This document shows positions 22,141-34,100 of a DNA stretch of 64,000 nt, in pieces (positions within the stretch are counted from its first letter, which is position 1; every line of letters begins with the position of its first letter). The DNA lies in NCBI GenBank assembly GCA_022578965.1, contig MU400539.1:62001-126000 (forward strand). The letters run 5' to 3'. The notes beneath the pieces were generated by a model. The model was not told where the DNA came from. It saw only the letters and a list, made by a program, of their open reading frames with translations, and searched no databases. The DNA is from Xylaria sp. FL1777. Taxonomy: Eukaryota; Ascomycota; Sordariomycetes; Xylariales; Xylariaceae. Made by a program: the position numbers and the translations under genes.

Positions 22141-23944
22141 TTATGAACCAAACTCGCTATCCATGATATCGAAACAAAACGCAGATAACTCCTGAAGCGG
22201 GCCGAGTACGATTTGGTCGAAGAAGCGTCTCTCATCGGCGCCATTCGGATTCCGCATAAACGCCTTGACGAACGCGTCTTCTGTCTCCCGTCCCCGCAGG
22301 GCCTCGAGGTCACCCAGCAAGTCCCTCGCCTCACGGAGAACGTCCCAGTCCTTGGAGTGCGCCGCGGGGGCGTAGTACACGACCATCTCCAGGAGGGTCT
22401 GGCACATGGTCGCCTGGTCCATCTTTCCCAGTGTCCCCGAGATCCTGTCCAACACGCTCGGTTTCTTGCCCGAGGTTAACACTGCCGTCTGGCCCGGACC
22501 CGTCGGCGCCGTGTTCGCGAGCAGCTTCGCGATCATCAAGACCCCTTTTACCCGCTGTGGCGCGAACGGCGCCGCGGCTTTGTAGGGCTCTGCGCGCGTC
22601 GCAAGGAAACTGGATATGCAGAGGCTGTATGCGAAGTTTCCTTGCGCCCCGAAGTACATGCTTGCTTCCGCGAGGACGTGCGGCAGTGGCTCGGTGGCGT
22701 GGGCCGGCGCGCGGGAGTCGCGGAGGGATTTGCAGGCTGTCCAGCGTCGGCGGAGTTGTTTCCGCTTGTCTGCTTCGCTGAGGCCTAGGAGTGGCGTTGA
22801 ACACCAGGGGTATATCTCCTCCACTGTCGCACTCAGTAATCCGTTCTTACTAAGACTGGGTCCATGGTAGTCCTGTAGTAGTTCTTGGATATCTGGTGCC
22901 AGACTGAGGCTGTTCAGATACAGATGCGGATACCCTCGACAAACTTGGTATACGTCCATGTCGTCCTTACAGCGCGGACAGTTACATGTGAAGTGATAAC
23001 GTGTTCTGAGAGCCTCCTGCCGGTGAGAGCGATGGAGGTTACAGTCTTAGGCAATATGTATTAGATCTCACACTAGAACATTATATATGACCTTTGTCAC
23101 TCACCAATGTACGAGATCTCGATCTCCTCGTCCTTCTTGATCTCTTGGTATGCGTGAAGCACAGCTTGTCGGCCAATGAACTGGACGAAAGCATTTGGTG
23201 TGCACGAGTGGTTGACCATGGCGAGAGCCGGGTTCATGAACAGCCCGGTTTGGGCGACGTCTTCGTCCAGTCTGGTGAACGCGTTTACTTGTAACTTAAT
23301 GTTCGTCGAAGTCAGACTCAAGCCGTGACGAGACAGAGGGAAAGGCGCTCTGTACTTTCTTCTCTACGTACCTTACACAAGATCTCAATCGCCTCTGCCA
23401 GGCTCCTAGCATTCGTCTCGCGACCCAGATAATGCAGTGCCGCCATCGCCTGAAGCTCCATATCGGCCCACAACTTGCCGGAGTCACGACGGAACTTATC
23501 AACATGTCCCTGCATCTCCACTACAGCAGCACTCATCTCAGGCCGCAGGAGAACCTGCACGAGCCCGCGCACGGGCGTGGGCAAGAAATCATGCCCCTCG
23601 GCGCGCACGCGCTTGAAGATTTTGCACTCGGCCTTGTGGCCTCCTATTGTCCAGTCTAGCTTCTGACATTCCGGGGTACAGTAGGCTACGGTTCGACAGC
23701 CCGTGCAGGCCTTCACGACCCTCGCAGGCTGCGACGAAGAAGGGGGGTCCGAGCCCTGGGTAGCTGGCAGCAGACAGCCGCTACATGTCGTGGACAGGTG
23801 CGGGCTATCCGGGACCGCGATGCTCGGCGAGCCGAATGTCGCGATTACCTCGCCTGGCTGAAAGACGCACGAGGCTGCGATACCTCGACCACGTGGAGCG
23901 GCAGATGCGCCTTTCAGAATGAGCCCTTCTGGAAATGCGGGCAT
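22141..23944 (-). CDS. SET and MYND domain protein (SMYD-like methyltransferase)
   Basis: Predicted protein-lysine methyltransferase of 555 aa. Exons on the minus strand: 23944-23372, 23294-23105 and 23045-22141; introns are 77 and 59 bp. The start is the ATG at 23944. An N-terminal SET strand (RGRGIAASCVFQPGE) comes first, then a MYND zinc finger at residues 54-107 (Cys54, Cys57, Cys80, Cys83, Cys89, Cys93, His103, Cys107). The SET core in exon 2 has NHSCTPNAF near residue 219, the usual cofactor-binding motif. The second intron separates ISYI from DCNLHRSHRQEAL, followed by the post-SET CNCPRC cysteines. A long helical C-terminal region follows, as in SMYD proteins. Substrate unknown. The gene starts only about 270 bp from the RIP-mutated retroelement yet shows no nonsense codons, so RIP has not disabled it. 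Confidence 0.9.
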
Positions 23945-24215
23945 CGTTGTCGACAGGTTGTCGACACTAAGCTGCTCTTTCAAGAGCGTGGCAAATTGAT
24001 GCTCTGGGTGGCCTCGATAAGGAGGTGTTGGTTAATTTAGGTGTTGCCGGCAGGCATGCCGTTTACAGCGATTCTCAGTCACTCATCTCGCTGTCGATGT
24101 ACATCGAAAATGAAGCATTCAAAACTTGCCCTCTTTTTACAATGTTGATGTGGGGAAAGATATAGGCATATTAGTGGTCATGGTCCACTAGATTTAGGTC
24201 GTTGCATCTGATACC

Positions 24216-24436
24216 TGTGCCTTCTGAATACTGGCCCAGAACCTTGTAATTACTACGTAGGGTTAGGTCTATACTTAAAAAGGTAGATGTTAGAAAAAAA
24301 ACATCTCTTAAGTATAGTACTAAAAAACTATATATAAATACTACTAATTTAAGTAAAGCTGGTTTGTGCTTTTTAAGTTTTTGCATAGTAACTATTGCAT
24401 AGTATATATTATAACTTATGTTACTTAAAAGCTATA
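24216..24436. repeat. Left LTR (221 bp)
   Basis: Aligned base for base with 29594-29814. Its first 70 or so bases keep normal composition (TGTGCCTTCTGAATACTGG), while the rest is RIP-mutated: where the right copy reads GCACAGCAACTATCGCACGG, this copy has A and T at the mutable positions. It contains a minus-strand open frame that is a by-product of the LTR sequence. Confidence 0.88.
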
Positions 24437-27400
24437 ATTACTTTTTTTGCTAAATAGCTATTTTAGCTATTTATAAAAATAAAGCTATTTATAAATGCTT
24501 TTTAATATTTATATTATTAATACTTTTAATTTTTATTTATTTTTTTTTAGCATATATTTGCTAACATATTATAAACTTTTTATTAAATAATTATTTTTGC
24601 TATAAGCTAAAAATAAATTATTATTATTATATTTACTAAGCAATATTATTTTTTTAAAGCTTTATAGTTTATATATATTATTATAATAATAATTTATAAT
24701 AGCTTATAAGTTATTATAGTATAGTTTAAATTTATTAGCTTATTATTTAATATATAAAACTTAATTGCTAGTTTTATAAATCTTAATTAAGCTTTTTTTT
24801 TTTGTAAATAAGCTTAAATTTAGTTTTTTAATACTTTTAAATTATTAAAATAGTTATATGCTAGTAATACTTTATAGTTTTATATTAAATATTGCTAAAA
24901 TTTAACTTTTTTTTTTTATTTAAATCTTTAATATAGTTAATAATTTTTATAATTAATTACTAATTTAATAATTATGTTTTAAATAATAAAAAATAGCTAT
25001 TATAGCTATTAAGCTTTAAAATCTAGTTATATATATAAATAACTGCTTTTAATAAAGTTTAAAAATTAAAATAGCAATAAATTAAACTTTTATATAGCAT
25101 AATTTGCTTAATATTACTATTAGCTTTTTTAACTTTATTATTATTTTTAAGTTTTTTAAGTATAATTAACTTTATAATAAAACTATTTAATTTATGCTAA
25201 TTAATTATTTTTTTATTTATAAATATGCTTATATTATTGTTTATTTATTTTTTAAAAAAACTAAACATTTTGCTAATTTGTTAAATTAATAATTTTATTA
25301 CCTTAAAATTAACATTAAGCATTATTTTTGCTTTAATTTATATAATAACATATTTAATACATATTAATAGCTTAAAATTAGCTATAAATATATAATTTAT
25401 AGCTTAATATATAAATAATAAAAATAATATAATAAATTATAAGTTTAAAAGTTTATTTAATAGTAATTTTATTAGCTAATATTAGCTATATTTAGTAATA
25501 ATTTGCTAAGTAATAAATATAGCTTTTAAGTACTAAAAATGCTTATTTAGCTTTTAAATTAAGCTTTTAATAATAATATGCCTTAAGTTAATATATATAT
25601 TTTTTATGTTTTATAGTAATTTTAGTACTTTAAGCACTTTTAAAAGTGCTATAGCTTAAAATGCTATATTAACTAAATATAAAAAGTTTTTTAAAGCTTA
25701 TTTATAGTTAATTAGCTTAAATAATATGTTATTTTTTTTAATAAAGTGTTGTTTTATTTACTTTAAACTTATATTATATAATAATTTAATCTTAAAATAA
25801 AAATTCTTAAAAATAGCTTATAAATTTATAATATTAAAGTGTTATAATAGTATTATTAGCTATATTTTAGCTTTTAGTAATAATTTTATATTAGCTTTAG
25901 CTTTTATTAATAAAAAAACTAGTATAACTAATAATTTTAATAGCTAATTTATTAAAACGTTTAATTTGCTTGTTTTATATATAATTTTTATGCTAAAATA
26001 TTTAATAATATTTAAAAAACGTATTATTTTTGCTAGTTATTTTATTTTTATTTTTATTATTATAAAAAACTTATAATTTATATAAATAATAACTTTTTTG
26101 CTTTTTATTTAATATTACTAATATTAAAGTGCTAGCATTATAGCTAGCAATTCTTTTTTTTGTGTTAAATAATATAATTAGTATATTTTAAGCTTTTTTA
26201 AAAAATATACTATTAAATGCAAAAATATAGTTATTTTATAAAAATATAGCTACATTAAATATGCTTTAATATAATATATATTTAAATTAATATTTATTAT
26301 AAATAAAAGCTTTTAATTAAAAGCTTAAATAATTAGCATAATAATAATAGCTTTATAAATTTTTTGCTATACGTTTTTAGCTTTTATGTTTAATTTTACT
26401 TTTTAGTTTTTAGGTTTTTTTATTAATACAGTTAATAATATAGCAATTAATAAATAATTTTTAATAAAATGCTTAAAATAGTTTATAATATTTATAAATG
26501 CCTTTATTTTTATAATAGTTTTAAGTATAAGCTACTTTTATATTGCTATAACTTTTATTAAGTTTGCTTTAATATTATTATAAAAAACATTAAAACTAAA
26601 AAAAATACCAGAATTTATAAAAAGCAATGTTTTTAATATATTAATTATTATATTATACTTAACTAATTATATAAATAGCAAGCAATAGTACTTATATAAT
26701 TGTTTTTTTGTTTTAGTTTAAATATAAATATTATTAAATAAACTAATTAGCTATTTATAAAAAAGTTTAATTATTTTTTATATTAGTGCTTAAAACGTTA
26801 CTAAAGCGTTATAAAGTTTAAAAAGCATTATTATTTATTTATATAGCTTAAATAATATAATAAACGTTATTTTTTTGTAATATAGTTTATATATAGCAAT
26901 ATACTAGAATTTATTTTTTAAGTTAATAAAAATATATTATTAATATTTTATAGCTTGCTATATTTAGTTTATTATATTAAATAGTAAATAAGCTTGCTTT
27001 TTTGTTTTTTTATTAATTTTATAATAATTATAACAAAAACGTTATATTATTAATTTATTATTTTTATTAAGCTTAATAATTATGCTTAGCGCTTTTTTTA
27101 AAGTTAATAATGCTAGCAAACTTTATAGCTTTATGTTTTTTTTAATATAAATATTTTTATATGCTTTTATAAACTTATATAGCGCTTTTTTTTATACTAA
27201 GCTATATTTTTGCAATAATAGTTTAATTAGCAAACTATTGCTTATATTAATATAATGCTTTATTTTAGCAATAATATTAGTTTTTTGCTTAAAGTAATTA
27301 AATAATTTAAAAAAATTTTTTATATAATAGTTTTAATATTTAATAATTTATAATTTTTTTAAAATATTTTTATGCTATTTAATAGTTATAATATAACACT

Positions 27401-29593
27401 TTTTATTAGCTATGCTAATAAATAAACGCTTTATTAGCTATATTAAAAAGCTTTTTTTAAACTTAAATAACATAATAATTTTATAACTATTTAAAACAAT
27501 AAAAATGCTTTTTTATTTATAAAAAATCTGTTTTTTAATAGTTATATTGCTTAAAAAAATATAGTTTAGCATTATATTTGCTATTAATGTTTATACTTTT
27601 AATATATTATTAATAATTATAAAATTTGCTATTATTTTATAATTTTTAATTATTTAAAGTTTTATTTTATTAATATTATATATTATGCTTTGTTTTTATA
27701 ACTAATATAACGTTAGCTTAAATACTAAAAATTATAAAATATAACAATTAATATAACTATAGTTTTAAAAAACAGTAAATTTATAGCTATTAGTTAGCTT
27801 AGCTAAAAAAAAATTATAATAATTATTATAACTATTTTTTAGCTTTTGCTTTTTATTAAGGTTTTTTTAGTTTTTGCTTGTTTTAATTAATAAAGCAAAG
27901 CTATTTTAAGTAGTATTAAAAATTTTAGTAAGTTTTTTATTAATTATATTATTTTTAAAACAATTAATAAAGCATTACTTTATTTTATTAGTATTGTTTT
28001 TATTTTTAGCATTATTTATAATAAAAATGCGCTTAAAGCTATTAATTAAAGCTTTATTTTTAAAAGTCTTATATTTATTTTAAACTTTATTAAATTTGCT
28101 AAAAAAATTATTATAAAAAAGCTTGCTTTTAATAGTTATAAATTAGCTAATTTGCTTTTTTTAGTTTATTTTAAAGTTTTTAAGCTATTTAACTTTTGTT
28201 TTATAGTTTTTTATATAATAACTAATTTTGTTATAATTAAAATACTTGTTTTATATTATTTAAGCTATAAATTTAGCTTTAAATTAATTATTTTTATATT
28301 TTATAATTTAGTTTATTTTTTATTTATTAGTTTTAAGGTTTAAAATTATTAATATTAATAATGTTTTAATATAATTTATTAATTAAATTTGCGTTATGCT
28401 TAGTTTTTTAATAGTTTTAACGCTAATATTACATTTATAATATAATATTAAAATGCTTTATAGTTAAACTATTACTTTAGAAATACTATAAATTTTTAGC
28501 TTAATTAATATTATAGCTACTATATAAAATAGTTATATAGCTTTTTTAACTATTTAGTTAATATTTAAGTTATTACTAAACTTTTTTATATATAGCTAAA
28601 TTATTAATATAAAATTAATTAATTTATTAATAATAATATTACAAGTTTGCTATATGTTTTTAATAATTATTAATAGCTTATAAAATGTTATATAAAACTG
28701 CTATAAAAAGTTTATTAATGCTTTGTTTTATGCTAGTAATATATTAATAAATATTATTAATAAACTATAAAATATATTATATTTAGCTAATACTTAAATT
28801 ATAGCTTTTAAAAAGTTTACTTAATTAGTATTATAATAATAAATAAATAAAGCTACTTAATAAAAGTTTTTTTTTAATTTTATTATAACTTTTTTTAGCT
28901 ATAATTTATATAATATTAATATTTAAATTAAGCAATTTTAAATGCTTTTAATTTTATTAAAAGTTATATAATTTGCTTTTATTAGTTATAATATTATTAA
29001 AAATATTATTTTGTTTTTTATTTTATAACTATTTAGCTAAATAATATTACTTAATAAAAATGCATTTAAAAAAATAGTTTAAACATATTATTTTTGCTTA
29101 GTTTATAAATTATTAAACTTAAAATATTTATAAAAGTTAAAAGTTAAATTTTTAAGTTTTTTATTATTTGTTATATTAATTAGCTGCTTTATATATAATA
29201 TTTAATTGTTTTTTAAATTAATAAGCTTATTTATTAAGTTATTAATTTTATTTTTTAGCTTTTGCTTTTTTAGTACTATATTTAGTTTTTGCTATATTTT
29301 TATTAATATAGCTTTAATTTTATTAAATTGCAATTATAAATTAACTATAAATTAATTAATATATTTATAAACATTTTTAATAATATTATTAACTGCTAAT
29401 TTAATTAAATTATTGCTTTTAAAGCTAAGCTTTATAGTTTTATTACTACTTTTAGCTATTTTATTAAATTAATATTAAAATATATAAAATAAAAATAAAA
29501 TCAAAAAATAAAATAAAAAGTAAATAAAGTATTAATATATTGCATAAAAGTTTATTTAAAATATAATGCTATAAAGCTACTTAAATAGCTATT

Positions 29594-29814
29594 TATACTT
29601 TTTAAATACTAGCTTAAAACTTTATAATTATTACATAAAGTTAAGTTTATATTTAAAAAAGTAAATATTAAAAAAAAAACATCTTTTAAGTATAGTACTA
29701 AAAAACTATGTACAAATACTACTAATTTAGGTAGGGCTAATCCGTGCTTCTTAGGTTCCTGCACAGCAACTATCGCACGGTGTACACCATGGCCTGTGCT
29801 GCCTAGAAGCCACA
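29594..29814. repeat. Right LTR (221 bp)
   Basis: Mirror case of the left LTR: the first 110 or so bases, next to the element interior, are RIP-mutated, whereas the last part up to AAGCCACA keeps normal composition. It is followed immediately by TACCTACCTACC. The minus-strand open frame over it resembles that of the left LTR because both translate the same repeat. Confidence 0.88.
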
Positions 29815-30376
29815 TACCTACCTACCTGTAGTAATTGTTAGCCTGTTCCCTATCAAGGTAATACTCGACACCATACACCTTAGCATCGTGTCTCGTATTC
29901 AAGGGATTGAGAGATATTCAGCGCAATACAAATATTTATGTGTGTGTTTTTCTGATAAAAGGTTAGGAACCGTTCCGAAAGGGCAGTTGGGCACCAGTTT
30001 TAGGCCACCTGATCTCGACGAGCGACAGCGAGCAGACCGAAACGTATGACACCGATGAGTCATGTCTCCCCTGCCCCCTCGTCTACTGCGTAAGCCACGG
30101 CGCAATGCTGTTAGCATATGGTCTAGACTGACACGTCTCGGTCCTCTCCCAGCCAGGAGAGAATGTCATAAGGAAAAGCGAGCAAGGATAGTATTGAACA
30201 TATAAGCGAGCGGTGGCATTGAAACAACAGCGTTTATCTGGGAAGTAGGATAGTTAGTTACTAACTTGTAACGTGAATATACAATTGTAATCTGTGTATT
30301 ACCCAGTTTCTGTGTTTCTCTCGCGATACAATCCCGTCCGTCCGTTCATACATCCATCCCATCACAGACCCCCAAA
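29815..30376. other. Intergenic, no gene seen
   Basis: The region between the retroelement and the GNAT gene has normal composition right up to the TACC repeat, so the RIP boundary on this side is inside the LTR. The last 200 bases are the likely promoter and leader of the GNAT gene. Confidence 0.5.
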
Positions 30377-31280
30377 ATGCCTCTTGAACTGCAGCCCGCG
30401 ATCGAAGCTGACGCTGAGCGCGTCGCGCAAATCGAGAGGGAGGCATTTGGAACAAACGAGTTCAACCAGATTTTGTTCCCAGGTCCGTTTCCCGAGCCAG
30501 CACCCGGAAAGACCACCCGCGCCGAGGAGCTGGCCAAGATTTTCCGCGAGGATCCGTCGACGCGCTGGCTCAAGGTCGTCGACACGGACCTCGCCCCGAC
30601 CGAGGAGAACAGACAGATGATCGGCTTCGCCCAGTGGAACGTCAACGACGGCACGCAAGTTCCTCCGCCACGACGGGTCTTCGGTGAAGGATGCAACGTA
30701 GAAGCGTGCGAGGCCGTGTTCGTCGGCCTACAGGACGCGCGTATGTCGTACTTGGAAAAGAAGCATCTTCGTATGTTGGTCATTGTTTTTCGTTCCCCTT
30801 GATCTAGGCGTCTTCGCCTACCTAGTCAAGGCCGGCCCACTTATGCTACTTACTGCCCTGCCTTGTCCTACTATTCCGGGAAGCTCAAGATCTAATCGAG
30901 ACGATGGTAGACCTAAGATTACTCTTCGTTGATCCCAAACACCAACGCAGGGGAGCAGGCGCAATGCTCGTCAACTGGGGTGTAGAGGAGGCCAAGAAAC
31001 TCGGCCTGCCCGCGTACCTAGAAGCGTCGACGGAAGGCCACTCGCTGTATCTGCGCAGCGGATTCCGCGACATCAAGATACAGTCTAGTAAGTGATTCCT
31101 CAGAGTCTTTTAAATTCCATTCTGGTCATTTGCAAGAAGAGGGAGAGTTGCCGTTCGCGACTGGATAGACTCATTCATGCGTTATCATGATGGCTGACTC
31201 CCACGGTCTTTGCAGTCGACATGACGAAATGGGGCAAGCCTGATAATCACATAACTTATATCATGGGTCTTGAGGTTTAG
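30377..31280 (+). CDS. GNAT family N-acetyltransferase
   Basis: Predicted acetyl-CoA-dependent acyltransferase of 220 aa. Exons 30377-30770, 30884-31087 and 31216-31280; introns are 113 and 128 bp, both phase 1. The N-terminus (PAIEADAERVAQIEREAF) is the usual GNAT strand-helix start, and AQWNV is the central strand. Exon 2 carries motif A, LLFVDPKHQRRGAGAMLVNWGV, with the Q-R-R-G-A-G acetyl-CoA pyrophosphate loop, followed by AYLEASTEGHSLYLRSGF (motif B). Exon 3 adds the final strands ending GLEV. The C-terminus is incomplete without exon 3, which supports the splice model. Many such genes exist in filamentous fungi, acting on small molecules or proteins; the substrate is unknown. Confidence 0.9.
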
Positions 31281-32096
31281 GATTTCAGTACGAAACCACA
31301 GGGATTGCATTGTGAGTCGGCGACTGATTCGGATTGATAGAGGGAAGATTCCTGTCATTAAATGCCCCGCGTAGACGTTGGTGTTGAGTAGAAGATCCAG
31401 GTAGGTATGTGCGGTATGTCGACAAGCTTATGACGCATGGCGAATAAATTTCAATGTATTACCTACTCGTTTCGAATCACTGTTGATCCGTATGCCCCAT
31501 GGAAAATATAAAGTAATGGATGATGAAGAGAGGAGTGCTGATTACACTATCCGCTGTACTCCTGTCATGATAGTGCGCTTCTCAAGTCGGACTCTCAGTC
31601 TCTGTCATTTAGACTGAGGTAGAATAGGCGGTTCATAATCCAATATTAATTTCATAATATAGTAGAGATGCTCTGAGCATGAAAGAATGTAGAAAAGGTT
31701 AACTTGCGAGTGTAGATGTTGATCGATAGGATAAATATGTGAGGGCGTGAAGGTAGTAAGAAAGTGAGAGGTGGGGCAGCTCAGTTCCTGAAAGGCCTGT
31801 ACTACCTGCTACGTAGTGACCGCATTTCAACTTACCTCTGAATTTAATAATTAAAAAAAAAAAATAACCTCAAAGACATTCCTCAGAAATTTTGTTTTTG
31901 TGATTGGTATGGTGTATCTGACAGAAATATCCATATCGGAAGTTTAACTGAGTACCTACTATAGGTAATTCACCCGCCTGTCGCTATCTATCACCTTTGG
32001 TTTCAGCACCAGTCAAACAGCCGAGTGCAAACGAAGCAAAAACTATCCACCTACGAAAGAGAAAATAGAAAGGACCACGGTGCAGCCCGTGGTTAA
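31281..32096. other. Intergenic, no gene seen
   Basis: About 0.8 kb between the GNAT and FolB-like genes. An A run occurs at about 31852-31864. No credible open frame. Confidence 0.5.
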
Positions 32097-32122
32097 TCTC
32101 TCTCTCTCTCTCTCTCTCTCTC
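32097..32122. repeat. (TC)13 tract just upstream of a start codon
   Basis: Thirteen uninterrupted TC dinucleotides end 12 bp before the ATG of the FolB-like gene, so they probably lie in its 5' leader or core promoter. Pyrimidine tracts near the transcription start are common in fungi; a pure dinucleotide this long may vary in length between strains. Confidence 0.9.
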
Positions 32123-32134
32123 ATTCACTCGGAA

Positions 32135-33328
32135 ATGCGCTCGTTTATGTGGAACTACCCGTCCGGCGCGAAGAGCGCAGACCCGGCCCCGGACCCCGCG
32201 GCGCCGCTCGTCAGCGCATGGCAGGTCCGCGCCGACGCCGGCGAGCCACAGGCCATCGTGCGCGTGCGCAACCTGCAGAGCGTCATGGTCGCGGGGCGGG
32301 ACGCCTGGGGCCGCGCCGCGAAGCCGCAGCCCGTGCTCGTCTCGTCCGAGGTGTCGTTCGCGCGGCCCTTCGAGACGGCGTCCGCCCACGACGCCGTCAA
32401 CGCCGAGACGGTGCACTACGGGACCCTGAGCAAGACGCTACTAAGCGGCATTGAGCTATTCTCCTCATCATCATCTTCTACTTCCTCTACGTCCAGTCAT
32501 CATAAAGTCGGAACTGCCGCTAAGAAGGAAGACGACGGCCCCAGCAGCGCTGCTGCTGCTGCCCCCGGCACGGGGGACGTCTTCGAGATGCTGTGGGTGA
32601 AGATGACGGGCCGCGTCGTGGACGGGAGCCGCGTGGCGCTGCCGCTGGACCAGGTGCCCTTCCTCGACGCGACGAAGCTGCGCTCCCTGGCCCTCACGCT
32701 CCACCTCCCCAAGGCGTCGCTGCTCGGCGACGGCGTCAGCCTGACCACCGCGGCGTGTTTCGCCGACGCGGGGGATCTCGCGCGCGAGGCGAAGAGGAAC
32801 CCCTTACGCTCGTATGCGCGGAGCCTCCGCCTGCACGGCCTGCGCGTGCCCACGCTCGTCGGCGTCAACCCCAACGAGCGGGCCGCGAAGCAGATGGTTG
32901 TCGTCGACGTCGAGATCGATCGCTTTGACGTCCGCGAGGATATCCATACCGAGCTTGAAAGCCTCGTCGTTGCGGTATGTCATGTGACCTTGAACTCATC
33001 TCCCTATTCTGTTCCAGTCCCTTTTTTCTTTCATATTCATGTTTCTTGTGTGCTTGCGTTGGTCGGAGAGGGGGCGCGCAACAATCCAGATACCACGCGA
33101 TCACTATAGCTAATGAATGACTTGATATAGACCTTAGAATCATCTTCTTTTGAAACGCTCGAGGCGCTGGGCACGCATGTCGCCAATCAGATCCTCGACG
33201 AATTTCGGATTGGTCACAGTCCACAGTGTATGAGAAACAGAGGCTGGCAGGTGAGAGTGTGCCTTGAGAAGCCTATTGCCGTGCCTTTTGCAGATTGTCC
33301 ATCCGTAGAGGTCCGGGTGGGTTCATAG
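32135..33328 (+). CDS. Tandem FolB dihydroneopterin-aldolase-like protein
   Basis: Predicted folate-pathway-type protein of 345 aa from two exons, 32135-32974 and 33131-33328 (156-bp phase 0 intron). It carries two FolB-like units. Unit 1 (about residues 30-230) has IVRVRNLQSVMVAGRDAWGR and HYGTLSKTLLSGIE, then a low-complexity Ser/His/Ala insert, then ALTLHLPKASLLGDGV. Unit 2 (about 235-345) has LRLHGLRVPTLVGVNPNERAAKQ, FETLEALGTHVANQIL and the closing LEKPIAVPFADCPSVEVRV. The Glu next to Arg expected in the active site is visible in unit 2 (NER) but replaced by Gly in unit 1 (WGR), so unit 1 looks degenerate. Yeast Fol1 has two FolB units fused to HPPK and DHPS; those domains are absent here. 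Third codon positions in exon 1 are strongly G+C-rich compared with the neighbours. Actual aldolase activity is uncertain. Confidence 0.82.
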
Positions 33329-34100
33329 GGGGAATGAGGGTCTTGGATCAAACGCAAGGTATACAGACATATTAGTCTAATAGCCAGGAAAGGTGTATAC
33401 GGAACCAGCGACAGAGCACATGGGTTTCAGGGCTACCACAACGCATTAGATCTGGCCACAAATACAAGGTTCACAAAATACATTGCTCGTAAGGCTATTC
33501 CTAAAAAAAATGAAGACAATTGGAAGAAGAAAAGGAAAGAAAAGAATATTAGGAGAGGAAAAAAAAACAAAACATACAACACCAGGGATTCGCTGGTCGT
33601 CACCGACCCAACTACTAATCTGGCCCTCACCGGCTTATCTATGGGAGAGCGGACGGGATCCCGAGTTTTCCAGTGGGTGTGGTCGTATGTGACAGCTTTG
33701 TCTACTATTCTACTATATAAAACTGTCTTAGTGTATGCTTATTGCCCCAATCCACACCGTGGTTATAGCTTTCGGCGTGGATCAAGGGGCATAATCGTGC
33801 TCTTCGCGTGACATGTTTTCCGGGTCTCCCCTTTATGATCTTAACGACCTGCGGTGTATAGTCAGGTCCTTCAGCAACCAGCTTAAGCGACAACAGCTGC
33901 ATCGCCTACCAAAGCATTTTTTGACGACGAGAATACCAACTTGCCGTGTTGCATAACTAGTCGTTTCGCTAGTAGCGCATTTTTAAATCCTTAAGAAAAC
34001 AAACGTAACTAAATGGACCGTGTCCATGTTTCATAATACACATCTTCACGTTTGGAACCAGCCTAATTGTGCTCCCACAAGAATTTATAGTTATTCGCAT
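33329..34100. other. Convergent 3' region, no gene seen
   Basis: The region between the ends of the FolB-like gene and the DUF3712-like gene. Purine-rich A/G segment near 33506-33565. No supportable gene. Confidence 0.5.

Larger units (their letters stand above)
24216..29814. mobile_element. RIP-inactivated LTR retrotransposon
   Basis: A 5.6 kb element bounded by two 221-bp direct repeats (24216-24436 and 29594-29814) that begin TG (mutated to TA in the right copy) and end CA (TA in the left copy). TACC directly precedes the left LTR and directly follows the right one, a possible 4-bp target duplication, although the right flank is itself a TACC repeat. The interior is almost pure A+T with no frame longer than about 60 codons, so no gag, protease, polymerase or integrase motif can be read and the superfamily and strand are unknown. 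Differences between the LTRs are nearly all C-to-T or G-to-A, the signature of RIP. The element sits between the SET/MYND and GNAT genes. Confidence 0.88.

Noticed and set aside
22331..22804. 157-codon minus-strand frame inside the SET/MYND last exon
   Set aside because: It overlaps the true frame, which has continuous similarity; this one is Arg/Gly-biased noise.
24171..24386. Hydrophobic 71-codon minus-strand frame (VVFIYSFLVLYLRDVFF)
   Set aside because: The same peptide pattern recurs at 29609-29815 because both translate the LTR; it is a repeat by-product, not a gene.
28152..28343. 63-codon Phe/Ile-rich frame in the AT island
   Set aside because: Composition is simply that of A+T DNA; it lies inside the RIP-mutated element.
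32093..32416. Minus-strand frames over the FolB-like gene
   Set aside because: They are shadows of a strongly G+C-rich exon, with His/Arg/Gly-biased content.
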